NCBI RefSeq assembly: GCF_000429125.1
Contig: NZ_AUBG01000002.1
Span: forward strand, 1-64,000
Source: Aequorivita capsosiphonis DSM 23843
Lineage (GTDB): Bacteria > Bacteroidota > Bacteroidia > Flavobacteriales > Flavobacteriaceae
Direction: 5' to 3'
Length of the DNA: 64,000 nt
Position 1 is the first letter of the stretch; each line of letters opens with the position of its first letter. The position numbers and the translations under genes are program-made. Below the pieces are notes generated by a model. The model had not been told where the DNA came from. It saw nothing but the letters and a program-made list of their open reading frames with translations, and searched no databases. Shown one piece after another: positions 51,677 to 60,967 of this stretch.

Positions 51677-51928
51677 CTATTTTGAAACTTTTTGCTGAAT
51701 TAATGCTATGGCATCGTTCACATTGCGCATCTTCTCCATATCTTCATTTTTAAATTCAATATCGAAAACATCCTCTATATCTAAGATAATATCAACAAGA
51801 TGCGACGAATTAATATTCAATTCGCGGGTGAGATCGCTCGATTTATTAATTTCATTTGCGGAAATATCGTCTGGCAAATAGATCTTTATTATGGGTTTAA
51901 GTTTTTCGTATATTTCTTCCGAAGTCAT
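51677..51928 (-). CDS. Acyl carrier protein (type III PKS operon)
   Basis: 83 residues with the four-helix ACP pattern. The phosphopantetheine serine is S41 in ELNINSSHLVDIILDIEDVF, where the usual DSL reads NSS, a divergence seen in specialised ACPs. It presumably carries the growing or starter acyl chain for the operon enzymes. It is the last gene of the operon, 6 bp after the ketosynthase. Confidence 0.85.
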   Translation of the reverse strand: MTSEEIYEKLKPIIKIYLPDDISANEINKSSDLTRELNINSSHLVDIILDIEDVFDIEFKNEDMEKMRNVNDAIALIQQKVSK

Positions 51929-51934
51929 CTGATT

Positions 51935-53206
51935 TTAAATTTTTTTAAAGATAGCACAAGCGTTTACATCCCCAAAACCAAAGCTTGCTTTTGCGATAGT
52001 TTGTAAGGATTTTTTATGCAGTTTTTTTGGAATTTTTTCTGAAGCAATTAAGGAGGTTATTTTTGGATGCAAATGCTCACAATTTACGTTGGGAAAAATA
52101 AAACCTTCGTGCACTTGGAGGATTGCTGAAACAATTTCAACACTTCCGCTTGCCGCCAAACAATGCCCCACCATTCCCTTAAGGGAATTTATATATGGAA
52201 ACTTTCCTCCTTTTCTGTTTAAGGCAATAGCCCAGTTTTCAATCTCATCTGGATCCTTGATAGTGGCAGTTAAATGTCCATTGATATAATCAATATCACT
52301 TCCAGAAACCTTTGCTTCTAGCAAAGCATCTTTGATACATTTTTGAACGGCTGCGCTATTGGGTGCAGACATACTGCCTCCATTTCTTTGTCCGCCGTTG
52401 TTAACAGCGCCTCCAAGTATTTCGGCATATATAGTTGCTCCTCTTTCTTTGGCACTTTCCAAAGATTCAAGAAGGTATGCTCCTGCCCCACTTCCCGGAA
52501 CAAAGCCGCTGGCATCGGAACTCATGGGACCTGCAACTTTATTTGGTGAATCGTTATATTTATAGGTTGTTACTTTCATCGCATCAAAACCGCCCCAAAT
52601 GTAAGGTCCGTGATCGCTGGCGCTGCCGCAGAGCATGTATTGGGCCTTTCCGTTGGCAATGTGTTCATAACCCATTAAAAGCGCTTCTGTTCCCGTTGCG
52701 CAGGCAGAGGAGTTGGCGGTTACCATATTCCCAGCGCCAATAAGACCACCCAAATAGGCACTCACGCCACTCGTCATGGTTTGTGCCACAGAAGTGCTTC
52801 CCAAACGCCGTACATTTTTGGCATCAATTCGATAAATAGCTTCGCGAAATTTTTCAACGCCACTGGTTCCAGTTCCAAAGATTATTCCCAAGTCCCATAA
52901 AGGTTCGTCTTCTTGTTTGGCCGGCTCTAGTTTTGCGTCTTTTAAAGCATCCATTCCCGCAATTACGCCATATAAAATACCACTGCTATTGAAATTGCGA
53001 AGCTGAAGATCAGATAAGTATTCGCGTTTCTTTTCTTCGGAAATACTTGGCTGTGCCCCTAATTGGCAAGAAAAGTTTAGATCGCGTAATTCAGGAAAGA
53101 ACGCAATTCCCGAAACACCGTTTTTTATGGCTTCGGAAAAATCAGGAATACCTACTCCATTTGGCGCAACCACTCCCAGACCAGTTATTACTACGCGTTT
53201 CTTCAT
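51935..53206 (-). CDS. Beta-ketoacyl-ACP synthase (KAS II-like) of the PKS operon
   Basis: 423 residues, FabF-like thiolase fold. Catalytic Cys is C169 in ANSSACATGTEALLMG; the two histidines are in INGHLTATIKDPDE and MVGHCLAASGSVEIV. The loop after the first His reads LTAT where canonical KAS II enzymes have GTST, a sign of specialisation. It would extend the acyl chain with malonyl-ACP. The start overlaps the hotdog gene stop by four bases (ATGA). It is distinct from a housekeeping fabF because of this context. Confidence 0.88.
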   Translation of the reverse strand: MKKRVVITGLGVVAPNGVGIPDFSEAIKNGVSGIAFFPELRDLNFSCQLGAQPSISEEKKREYLSDLQLRNFNSSGILYGVIAGMDALKDAKLEPAKQEDEPLWDLGIIFGTGTSGVEKFREAIYRIDAKNVRRLGSTSVAQTMTSGVSAYLGGLIGAGNMVTANSSACATGTEALLMGYEHIANGKAQYMLCGSASDHGPYIWGGFDAMKVTTYKYNDSPNKVAGPMSSDASGFVPGSGAGAYLLESLESAKERGATIYAEILGGAVNNGGQRNGGSMSAPNSAAVQKCIKDALLEAKVSGSDIDYINGHLTATIKDPDEIENWAIALNRKGGKFPYINSLKGMVGHCLAASGSVEIVSAILQVHEGFIFPNVNCEHLHPKITSLIASEKIPKKLHKKSLQTIAKASFGFGDVNACAIFKKI

Positions 53207-53652
53207 GGTTGAACAGTCTCCTTTAAAATCATACCGCTGATGGTTCCTTGTGCAACTATTTCATCTTTAATGTTCAGCATTTTCACTTTGCATTTTAATT
53301 TATTAAACCTAAAATATATTTTTTCCGATATTACTTTTACTTTTTCATCTGGAAATATCGGTCGATAAAAATCGATTTCGGTGCTGCTCATCACGAATTT
53401 TGTGTTTTCCGAAACTTGTTCTTCATTTAAAAGAAAGATGCCAAAACAAACCAGGCCAATTTGCGCCATACACTCGGTTAATATGACTCCTGGAGTAACT
53501 GGGTCATTTTTAAAATGCCCCTCATAAAAATAAGCATCCCTTCTAAAAGTATACGTTCCGGTTATCTTTTCAGTGGAAACTGAAAGTATCTCATTGACAA
53601 ATAAGAATGGTTCAGAATAAGGCAGTTTCTCTATTAAGTCTTGAGTTTTCAA
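53203..53652 (-). CDS. Hotdog-fold 3-hydroxyacyl-ACP dehydratase (FabZ-like)
   Basis: 149 residues. The FabZ catalytic pair is H46 in YFYEGHFKNDPVTPG and E60 in VILTECMAQIG; the later FYRPIFPDEKVKVI segment is also FabZ-like. It would dehydrate beta-hydroxyacyl-ACP during chain assembly. Coupled to the ketosynthase by a 4-bp overlap and 68 bp after the SDR gene. Confidence 0.85.
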   Translation of the reverse strand: MKTQDLIEKLPYSEPFLFVNEILSVSTEKITGTYTFRRDAYFYEGHFKNDPVTPGVILTECMAQIGLVCFGIFLLNEEQVSENTKFVMSSTEIDFYRPIFPDEKVKVISEKIYFRFNKLKCKVKMLNIKDEIVAQGTISGMILKETVQP

Positions 53653-53720
53653 TATTTTTTTGATTTATTTTCCTCCAGTTAGCTACGGAATCCGTTTCAT
53701 CCTCATCTATAACTTTAACT

Positions 53721-54494
53721 TCATCTAAGACTTTCCCCGCCATCAACTTTTACAATGCTTCCGTTTATCCAATCGGCTTCATTTTTACAAAGTAAATAAA
53801 CTGCGTTCGCCACATCTTCGGGAGTTGTGAGTCTATTAAAAGGATTTCTAACTTTTGCCATTTCAGCTAATTTTTCACTTTCGGGGATAACTAGAAACGA
53901 TGGTGTTTCAGTAGTTCCGGCTTGAATGCAGTTGGTTGTTATACCAAACGGAGCTAGTTCTACGGCCATATTGCGCATTAATGCTTCTAGCACTGATTTT
54001 GCAGCTGAAACCGCGGCATAACCTGGCCAAACCCTTGAATTGCCCTCACTTGTAAAAGCGATATTCCGAGCTCTATCCACAAATATCTCCTTCGTAATTA
54101 GACTTTGGGTCCATTCATACCAGCTGGTGGCCATAGCGTGAATGGTTATATCGAGATCTTGTTTAGATAATTTTTCGCTTTGGGAGTTGTCCATTGTTTT
54201 TAGGCTTCCTTTTGCGATACTGTGCAATAATAACTTTACACTTTGCTTTGGTAATTCTTTAACAACTTCATTTATAACACTCTCTTTTAACGCATCTTTG
54301 TTAAATGTTTTTACCAAAACACCTTGCAATTTCATTTCAATAACCTCTTTTTCAAACTTTATCAAATTTCTTTTTCTATCGCGGTGAACAATACAAATAT
54401 TCATTCCTTCGGAAGCTAATTTTTTAGCACTTGCCAACCCCAAACCACTGCTTCCTCCTAATATTATTGCCCAATGTTTTTTGAATTCACTCAT
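53721..54494 (-). CDS. SDR-family enoyl-ACP reductase-like protein
   Basis: 257 residues. Cofactor loop AIILGGSSGLGLASAKKLA (GxxxGxG) and the NADP-type HRDRKRN after strand two. The active tyrosine and lysine are Y159 and K166 in GYAAVSAAKS, a Tyr-x6-Lys spacing typical of FabI/FabL enoyl reductases instead of the usual Tyr-x3-Lys. No separate ketoreductase is present in the operon, so it could serve as either or borrow FabG. It ends 68 bp before the hotdog gene and starts 2 bp after the type III PKS stop. Confidence 0.82.
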   Translation of the reverse strand: MSEFKKHWAIILGGSSGLGLASAKKLASEGMNICIVHRDRKRNLIKFEKEVIEMKLQGVLVKTFNKDALKESVINEVVKELPKQSVKLLLHSIAKGSLKTMDNSQSEKLSKQDLDITIHAMATSWYEWTQSLITKEIFVDRARNIAFTSEGNSRVWPGYAAVSAAKSVLEALMRNMAVELAPFGITTNCIQAGTTETPSFLVIPESEKLAEMAKVRNPFNRLTTPEDVANAVYLLCKNEADWINGSIVKVDGGESLR

Positions 54495-54496
54495 AA

Positions 54497-55549
54497 TTAA
54501 AATTTCAAGAGTACGCGTTGCGCAGAAAATCCGGGACCAAAACTAAGCATCAAGCCTAAGTCTCCCTTGGCGGGTTTTTTCTCCATAAATCGCTCTAAAA
54601 CATATAAAACCGTAGCGCTGCTCATATTGCCATATAACCGAAGCACTTCCTTGGTATCATCGATATTCTTGCCCAAACTTCCGAATAAATCCTCAACGGT
54701 TTCAACAATTTTCCGCCCGCCGGGATGAAAAATAAGATGGTCGATATCTTCAATTTTCAAATTATTTTTCTCCAAAAACGGATGAATAATCGCAGGAAAA
54801 TGTGCTGCTATTTGTTCAGGAACAGATTTATCGAGAATCATTTGTAAACCAGTGTTCACCAGCTTAAATCCCATCATATTTGTGGCGTCATAAAAATGAT
54901 ACATTTCTTCAGCAAGAATTTCGGGTCCTTTATCTTCTTCTTTTGACGACATCAAAACACAAGCTGCGCCATCACCAAATATTGCGGCACTCACTATATT
55001 CACCATGGAGAAATCTTCGAGTTGAAAAGTAGCTGTGGGTGCTTCCAAAGCAATTACGGCGGCGCGCTTTCCAGGATTAGCTTTTAAAAAGTTTTTTGCA
55101 TAAATAATTCCTGATATTCCCGCTGCGCAGCCCATTTCCGTTACGGGCAAGCGAACAATATCCTGCTTCATTTTCAGCTCATTAATCAAATACGCATCTA
55201 CTGATGGAATCATAATGCCTGTGCAGCTTACGGTGATTATAAAATCGATATCGGTCGGTTTCCAATCTGCTTTTTCCAGTGCATTTTCAAGACATTGTTT
55301 CCCTAGTTTTTTGATTTCCCGAATATATATATCGTTTCGCTCCTCAAAACTTGTATTTGTAAAAACCTCCAAGGGATCCATAATCGAGTAACGTTTATCA
55401 ACTCCAGCACCTTCAAAAATTTTAATTACTTTTCTTTGAAAACGGCTTTCTTGGTTTTGCATCCATTGCTCCACAAACGGAATAATCTCATCTGTTTCTC
55501 GGCTGTATTTGGGTACTTGTTTTGCAACTGCGGTTATTTTTACGCTCAT
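54497..55549 (-). CDS. Type III polyketide synthase (chalcone/stilbene synthase family)
   Basis: 350 residues from the ATG at 55549, which forms an ATGA overlap with the methyltransferase stop; the longer frame to 55594 lies inside that gene. The catalytic triad is C141 (VTEMGCAAG), H275 (IFHPGGRK) and N308 (YGNMSSAT), and the closing loop is LSFGPGFSAQ. The enzyme condenses an acyl starter with malonyl-CoA and cyclises to a resorcinol, pyrone or phloroglucinol. The accompanying chain-building genes suggest a long acyl starter. It differs from the DarA/DarB dialkylresorcinol system of flexirubin, which uses KAS III-like enzymes. Confidence 0.9.
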   Translation of the reverse strand: MSVKITAVAKQVPKYSRETDEIIPFVEQWMQNQESRFQRKVIKIFEGAGVDKRYSIMDPLEVFTNTSFEERNDIYIREIKKLGKQCLENALEKADWKPTDIDFIITVSCTGIMIPSVDAYLINELKMKQDIVRLPVTEMGCAAGISGIIYAKNFLKANPGKRAAVIALEAPTATFQLEDFSMVNIVSAAIFGDGAACVLMSSKEEDKGPEILAEEMYHFYDATNMMGFKLVNTGLQMILDKSVPEQIAAHFPAIIHPFLEKNNLKIEDIDHLIFHPGGRKIVETVEDLFGSLGKNIDDTKEVLRLYGNMSSATVLYVLERFMEKKPAKGDLGLMLSFGPGFSAQRVLLKF

Positions 55550-56265
55550 AATTCTTTTTTGAGTATCCATTGGTAGCGATAGGCCCAGCGCCAATGAATT
55601 TCACTCTGCTGATTTGGTATTTTTTTTGACATTCTTTCTAATTCCTCTTTTTTAAAGCCTCTAGCCACTGAAACCAATCCATCGTGCCTTGCGGTTTCGG
55701 TTTTTAAAAAAAGTTGACTTCCAATTTTAAAAAGATTGAAAGCTTGTCTGCTTCTTTTTAAATCATTTATTATTATGCCTATACTAGTTTTGTTCAAGAG
55801 AACCTGTAAGAGGTTTTGGATTTTATCTTTACTGAAATGATGTAAAAACAAGGTGCATAATGCAATATCGCAATTTGGAATTAACTTTTCTTCGGAAAAG
55901 ACATCAACTTTTAAAAATTTAATATTTGAATATTCCTTACTTTGACTTTCTGCAAACTGCAATATGTTTTTGTTGAAATCTAATCCTATCAATTCAAAAT
56001 TGAAATTATTTTGAATTCCAAATTCGGCGCATTTACGAAGTAATTCTCCATCGCCACAACCCAGGTCTAAAATAGTGATTTTATCGGTTTTGTTTTTATG
56101 CTTTAATAGTTTTTGAAGGCCATCAATGGTAATATAATTTCCCCCAAGCCATTTGTTTACTATTCTTAAATCATCTAGGAGGTCTCGCATTTCTGATCCT
56201 TGGAAATCAAGATCGTCCATAACCTCCTGTTGTTCGGACCTATATTTATTACTAAAAGTGATCAT
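55546..56265 (-). CDS. SAM-dependent methyltransferase of the PKS operon
   Basis: 239 residues, class I fold. SAM motif I is ILDLGCGDGELLRKCAEFG (about 65-83), and IGLDFNKNIL follows as motif post-I. The region after FLHHFSKD is family-typical. It probably methylates the ring hydroxyl or carbon of the polyketide, as SrsB does in Streptomyces griseus. It overlaps both neighbours by four bases. Confidence 0.87.
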   Translation of the reverse strand: MITFSNKYRSEQQEVMDDLDFQGSEMRDLLDDLRIVNKWLGGNYITIDGLQKLLKHKNKTDKITILDLGCGDGELLRKCAEFGIQNNFNFELIGLDFNKNILQFAESQSKEYSNIKFLKVDVFSEEKLIPNCDIALCTLFLHHFSKDKIQNLLQVLLNKTSIGIIINDLKRSRQAFNLFKIGSQLFLKTETARHDGLVSVARGFKKEELERMSKKIPNQQSEIHWRWAYRYQWILKKEL

Positions 56266-57389
56266 GACTTTGAGTTTCCGTGTGTTTTCTTTATAATCAT
56301 TGGGACCAATGATGGTATGTTTTTGGCTAGCGCGAAGCCTACTTTTGAAGCTCTTGGATTCATTAAAACACGCTGGATGAATCTTCCTGTTTTCAATCTG
56401 CTTTCAAATTCATCTTCCCATTTTTTTCTGTAATCCAATTCTAAGGAGTCGCGATTAAAATTGCCTTTCTGAAATGATTCCAAAAACAATTCAGAAAAAA
56501 TCTGTGCACTTTTTATAGCCATCGCCATTCCGTTGCCACAAAGTGGATGAATAAGTCCAGCACTATCCCCAATCATAAATATATGGTTTTCTACTGGTTT
56601 CTTCTTATGAAATGATACTTGGCTAATGGTCAATGATTTTTTAAAAAGTGGTCTTGCATTCGTAAAAAAATCATTTAAAAAAGGGTTTTTAGAAAGTTCT
56701 TCATTCTGAAAAACATCAATTTTACCGCAGTTCTTAAAGGATTTAAAAGTAGTTAAATAACAAGCATTCACAACGTCCGTTTCGGTTTTGCTCAGGCCGC
56801 AATAACCTCCTTGGAAATTGTGTAAAGCTACAGTGTTATCAGGAAAATCGTATTCATAATGGGCCTTAACAGCAAGCCAAGATGAATTTTGCTTCATAAA
56901 CTTTCGGTTTAGAAAAGCATCGAGATTAGATCTTTTTCCGAAGGCACCAACTACAAAATTTGCTTTTAATACTTCTTTATTTTGAGTTGTGACACTAAAT
57001 TGGTTTTTTTCAAAACCTATTTTTTCAACAGTATCAAAAAGCACATGAGCTTTCTTTTTAACCGATTCATAAATTAGTTGATCAAAAGCATAACGACTAA
57101 TTCCGAAACCGCCCAAGGGCAAATTCGCTGTTATAGGCTTGCCTTTAATATCGGTAATTTTAAATTTGGAAATTTTCTTTGCGCCAATATGCAATGGGTC
57201 AATCCCCAATGATCTTAAATATGGTAAAACTTCATTACTTACATATTCACCACAAACTTTATGATTTGGATATTGATTCTTTTCAATCAAACAAACGGAA
57301 CAATAATTATTGGCAAGGTGCAAGGCTGTTGTCAGCCCGGCAAGTCCGCCGCCAACTATTATAATATCCCAAGTTTTCGTTTTTTCCAT
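56262..57389 (-). CDS. FAD-dependent oxidoreductase of the PKS operon (geranylgeranyl-reductase-like)
   Basis: 375 residues. Dinucleotide loop IIVGGGLAGLTTAL (GxGxxG at 13-18), the HKVCGEYVSNEVLPYL region and the FAD-binding GDSAGLIHPLCGNGMAMA segment. It belongs to the PHBH/geranylgeranyl-reductase clan, so it could hydroxylate the aromatic ring, as SrsC does, or reduce a double bond. First gene of the operon, behind a terminator at 57413-57446 that closes the OmpA transcript. Confidence 0.87.
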   Translation of the reverse strand: MEKTKTWDIIIVGGGLAGLTTALHLANNYCSVCLIEKNQYPNHKVCGEYVSNEVLPYLRSLGIDPLHIGAKKISKFKITDIKGKPITANLPLGGFGISRYAFDQLIYESVKKKAHVLFDTVEKIGFEKNQFSVTTQNKEVLKANFVVGAFGKRSNLDAFLNRKFMKQNSSWLAVKAHYEYDFPDNTVALHNFQGGYCGLSKTETDVVNACYLTTFKSFKNCGKIDVFQNEELSKNPFLNDFFTNARPLFKKSLTISQVSFHKKKPVENHIFMIGDSAGLIHPLCGNGMAMAIKSAQIFSELFLESFQKGNFNRDSLELDYRKKWEDEFESRLKTGRFIQRVLMNPRASKVGFALAKNIPSLVPMIIKKTHGNSKS

Positions 57390-57412
57390 ACTAGATACTA
57401 GTGTTTAAAACT

Positions 57413-57446
57413 AAAAAAAAATCCCGTCCATAAATGGTACGGGATT
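57413..57446 (-). terminator. Terminator after the OmpA-like gene
   Basis: Minus strand: a perfect 8-bp stem AATCCCGT/ACGGGATT (57420-57427, 57439-57446) with an 11-nt loop, then T residues (57421-57413). It isolates the PKS operon from the upstream gene. Confidence 0.85.
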
Positions 57447-57467
57447 GTTAAATAGTTTAGAAATGTA

Positions 57468-58175
57468 TTATTCGCCTGCTTGTTGCTTGGCGTCATTCTT
57501 CATTTTATCGTTTGGAACGATTGCTAAGTTTACACGTCTGTTTTTTGCACGGCCAGCAGCAGTGGAGTTATCAGCTATAGGAGCTTCTTCTCCGTACCAG
57601 TTGGTAGTGAACCTACCTGAACTTAAACCTTTGTTTTGCACAAAATAGTTGGTTACGGACATTGCTCTATTTTTAGATAACGTCATGTTCATTGCATCTG
57701 CACCAACACTATCGGTATGACCTACAACAAGTACGTTGGTGTCTGGATATTCTTTTAACACATTTGCAAGTTTGTCTAAAATGGCCTGTGAAGCAGTGTT
57801 CACATTGTATTTAGCAGTATCAAAATAAACCCCACTATTCTCATCAAAAGTAACAACGATACCGTCATCTACTCTTTCCACTTGAGCCCCGGGAATTTCT
57901 TCTTCTATTTTCTTGGCTTGATTATCCATTTTGTTTCCAATAAGAACACCAGCACCACCACCAACGACACCGCCAATTACTGCTCCGAGTGCACCGTTTC
58001 CACCTTTACCAATATTGTTACCTAATATGGCTCCAAGAACGGCTCCACCTGTAGCGCCAATTACGGCACCTTTTTGTTTATTATTGGCATTTCGGGTAGC
58101 TTCACAGCTTCCTAGGCTTATAACAAATGTTAGGGCCAAAGCAACTAAAGCGGTTTGTTTAAAAAAGTTTTTCAT
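57468..58175 (-). CDS. OmpA-family lipoprotein with glycine-zipper domain
   Basis: 235 residues. Lipobox LGSC (lipid Cys about residue 27), a glycine-zipper segment (GAVIGATGGAVLGAILGNNIG), a hinge region, and an OmpA C-terminal peptidoglycan-binding domain (VVGHTDSVGADAMNMTLSKN, then GRAKNRRVNLAI). It tethers the outer membrane to the cell wall. It is the last of three minus-strand envelope genes. Confidence 0.88.
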   Translation of the reverse strand: MKNFFKQTALVALALTFVISLGSCEATRNANNKQKGAVIGATGGAVLGAILGNNIGKGGNGALGAVIGGVVGGGAGVLIGNKMDNQAKKIEEEIPGAQVERVDDGIVVTFDENSGVYFDTAKYNVNTASQAILDKLANVLKEYPDTNVLVVGHTDSVGADAMNMTLSKNRAMSVTNYFVQNKGLSSGRFTTNWYGEEAPIADNSTAAGRAKNRRVNLAIVPNDKMKNDAKQQAGE

Positions 58176-58180
58176 AATAA

Positions 58181-58660
58181 TTAATCTTGAATTTTAGAAA
58201 AGTTCATGTTTATTTTAAAAGGCTTGCCATCCAGGTTTACCGTTTGTTCCCAACGCATTGAGGACTCGTTTAACTGAGCCAAGCGAAGACGAAACCCAAC
58301 ATTTGTTTCTGATTTTCCCTTTGCATTTGTCGGTTTTAAAAGGAAGTCATAAAGTCCTGTTGCTGGGTCTATTTCCTGAATAGTAAAGATGAAATCTCTT
58401 TGACCTGTAGGGCAGTTTGAGTTTTCAATAGTATAGTTACCAGTATTATTATTAGGGATAAACCTCCAATTACTACCTTCAAGACATTCCGTAGAAGTAT
58501 CATTGAAAAGTGTAACATTAAAGGTTCCTGTGGCATCATAAGTTATATTGTCTAATGCCCAATATCCTTTAATTACCTTACGAGACTCCTGAACTGTTTT
58601 AGGAGTACCGCAAGCAAAAGCCGTGACCGCAATTACGGCCAAAATGAGGATTTTTTTCAT
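58181..58660 (-). CDS. Lipocalin-like lipoprotein
   Basis: 159 residues. Signal peptide with likely lipid Cys at the TAFACG segment. The core (VIKGYWALDNITYD...GTFNVTLFND, later LRLAQLNESSMRWEQTVNLDGK) matches the bacterial lipocalin-like domain family. It lies 5 bp before the OmpA gene, so the two are co-transcribed. An envelope or ligand-carrier role is inferred. Confidence 0.8.
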   Translation of the reverse strand: MKKILILAVIAVTAFACGTPKTVQESRKVIKGYWALDNITYDATGTFNVTLFNDTSTECLEGSNWRFIPNNNTGNYTIENSNCPTGQRDFIFTIQEIDPATGLYDFLLKPTNAKGKSETNVGFRLRLAQLNESSMRWEQTVNLDGKPFKINMNFSKIQD

Positions 58661-58701
58661 AAAAGTTTAATTGATTTAGTAAATTGAATAAGATGTACTT
58701 T

Positions 58702-58863
58702 TTATCTTCTGAATAAGCTTGATAGCAATGAAATTACCAAAAGCACTATAAAGATATAAAAGATTATTTTTGCGATTCCGGCAGCACCTTCTGCGATACC
58801 TCCAAATCCAAAAATGGCTGCAATAATTGCAATTACAAGAAAAATAACGATCCAACGTAACAT
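58702..58863 (-). CDS. DUF1328 small membrane protein (YtjA-like)
   Basis: 53 residues, start ATG at 58863, TAA at 58702-58704. The sequence [20 protein letters not shown], then [19 protein letters not shown], is the DUF1328 signature with two spans. It lies 41 bp upstream of the lipocalin gene on the same strand. Its function in the family is unknown. Confidence 0.85.
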   Translation of the reverse strand: MLRWIVIFLVIAIIAAIFGFGGIAEGAAGIAKIIFYIFIVLLVISLLSSLFRR

Positions 58864-58960
58864 AGTTTATAGTTTTAATGATTAGTATGGTACTAAAGTA
58901 AACAAGAATTTTAACGTTTGGAATCCCTTTATCTAAAGTTTAACAACGAATGTTAAATTA

Positions 58961-60967
58961 TTAGTAAGACAATAAAGATAATAGATTTTCTTTAAATTTT
59001 TTATTAGGAAGATAACCAGATTCTAAATTAGAGGCAAAAGGAATAGGTGTTTGCAAACTTCCAACTCGCTTAACCGGAGCATCTAAGTATTCAAAACAAT
59101 CTTCCATAATCATTGCAGAAATATCGGAAGCAATCCCACCAAACATAGAGTCTTCCTGAAGAATAATAACTTTCCCAGTTTTCTTTACGGAATTATAGAT
59201 TGCATCAATGTCCAAAGGCACTAAGCTTCGAAGATCTATTAAATCTGCATGTATTTGAGTTTCTTCCTCCAAAGTTTCTAAAGCCCAATGCACACCGGCA
59301 CCGTATGTAATTATAGTTACATCCTTACCTTCTTTTAATAGTGAAGCTTTACCCAATGGTAAGGTGTAATAATCTGAAGGTACATCTTGGCGGATACTTC
59401 TATAGAGTGCCTTGTGCTCAAAAAACAATACTGGGTTTGGATCTTCTATACTGGTAGCCAATAAACCTTTGGCATCATATGGAAATGCCGGGTAAACAAC
59501 TTTTAATCCCGGCGTATGTGTAAACCATGCTTCATTTGTCTGACTGTGAAAAGGTCCTGCTCCCACACCCCCACCACAAGGCATTCTTACTACAACATCC
59601 GCTTTTTCGTTCCAGCGGTAATGACTTTTTGCAAGATAGTTTACAATCGGATTGAAGCCAGAGCTCACAAAATCTGCAAACTGCATTTCAACTACAGCTT
59701 TATAACCATTAATTGAAAGTCCCATCGCTGCTGAGATAATCGCAGACTCACATATAGGTGTGTTGCGAACGCGATCTTTACCGAATTGCTCCACAAATCC
59801 TTCTGTTATTTTAAAGACACCACCGTACTCTGCCACATCCTGCCCCATAATTACAAGATTATCATGACGTTCCATAGATTGTTTTAGGCCTTGTGAAATA
59901 GCATCAATTAGACGAATGTTTTCTATTTCTGAAGTTGGCTTAACCTCTTGGTAGTTGTAAGGTTTGTAAACATCACTTAATTCATTAGCCTCAGTGGATT
60001 CTATTTCAGATTCGGCGTTGGCAATCTCTAAGCTTTCGTCAATTTCGTGTTTAAATTCGTCTTTAAATGCATAGATTTTTTCTTCAGTGAGTATGCCTTC
60101 CTCAAGTAAATAAGCTTCATAATTACTTAACGGATCCCGAAGTCCCCACTCATCAATTAAATCGGTTGGAACATATTTGGTGCCACTCGCCTCTTCATGA
60201 CCACGCATTCTAAAGGTTTTAAACTCTAAAAGAACAGGACGCGGGTTGATGCGCATATCTTCAACAAGCGCTTTAAGCTTTGTATAAACTTCCAAAATAT
60301 TATTACCCTCAATAATATGAGACTCCATTCCGTAGCCTTTGCCGCGATCTGCAATGTGTTCGCAATTATACTGTTCATTAGTAGGGGTTGAAAGGCCGTA
60401 ACCATTATTTTCAACACAAAAAAGAACAGGCAGCTGCCATACGGAAGCCACGTTTAGCGCTTCGTGTATATCGCCTTCACTGGTTCCACCTTCCCCGGTA
60501 AACACGGCGCAGACTTTATTGTTTTTCTTTAATTTATTTGCAAGCGCAATGCCATCGGCAACACCAAACTGTGGCCCCAAGTGTGAAATCATACCTATAA
60601 TATGATATTCCTGAGTTCCAAAGTGAAAACTTCTGTCGCGTCCTTTAGTGAAACCATTCGCTTTTCCTTGCCATTGTGAAAACAATCTAGGCAATGGAAT
60701 TTCACGGGTGGTGAAAACACCAAGGTTTCTATGCATGGGCAAAATATATTCGTCTTTGTCCAAAACGGAAGCAACTCCAACCGATATGGCTTCCTGCCCT
60801 ATTCCGCTAAACCATTTTGAGACTTTTCCTTGGCGTAAAAGAATCAGCATCTTTTCTTCAATAACCCTCGGCTTTAACATTCCTCGGTAAAGTTTTAGTA
60901 AGGTAGCGTCGTCAAGATTTTTTCGGTCGTAATTAAATAAAATATGTGGGGTAGTCTCTGGTTTCAT
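58961..60967 (-). CDS. Fused E1 alpha-beta component of a 2-oxoacid dehydrogenase complex
   Basis: 668 residues. The alpha half (1-330) has the ThDP motif from GEGGTSEG (158-165) to NN (187-188); the beta half (about 340-668) carries AISQGLKQSMERHDNLVIMGQDVAEYGG and later ALYRSIRQDVPSDYYTLPLGKA. Two genes, bkdA and bkdB in other bacteria, are fused in frame, as is common in Bacteroidota. It decarboxylates branched-chain 2-oxoacids (or pyruvate). It stands alone, so E2 and E3 are elsewhere. Confidence 0.88.
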   Translation of the reverse strand: MKPETTPHILFNYDRKNLDDATLLKLYRGMLKPRVIEEKMLILLRQGKVSKWFSGIGQEAISVGVASVLDKDEYILPMHRNLGVFTTREIPLPRLFSQWQGKANGFTKGRDRSFHFGTQEYHIIGMISHLGPQFGVADGIALANKLKKNNKVCAVFTGEGGTSEGDIHEALNVASVWQLPVLFCVENNGYGLSTPTNEQYNCEHIADRGKGYGMESHIIEGNNILEVYTKLKALVEDMRINPRPVLLEFKTFRMRGHEEASGTKYVPTDLIDEWGLRDPLSNYEAYLLEEGILTEEKIYAFKDEFKHEIDESLEIANAESEIESTEANELSDVYKPYNYQEVKPTSEIENIRLIDAISQGLKQSMERHDNLVIMGQDVAEYGGVFKITEGFVEQFGKDRVRNTPICESAIISAAMGLSINGYKAVVEMQFADFVSSGFNPIVNYLAKSHYRWNEKADVVVRMPCGGGVGAGPFHSQTNEAWFTHTPGLKVVYPAFPYDAKGLLATSIEDPNPVLFFEHKALYRSIRQDVPSDYYTLPLGKASLLKEGKDVTIITYGAGVHWALETLEEETQIHADLIDLRSLVPLDIDAIYNSVKKTGKVIILQEDSMFGGIASDISAMIMEDCFEYLDAPVKRVGSLQTPIPFASNLESGYLPNKKFKENLLSLLSY

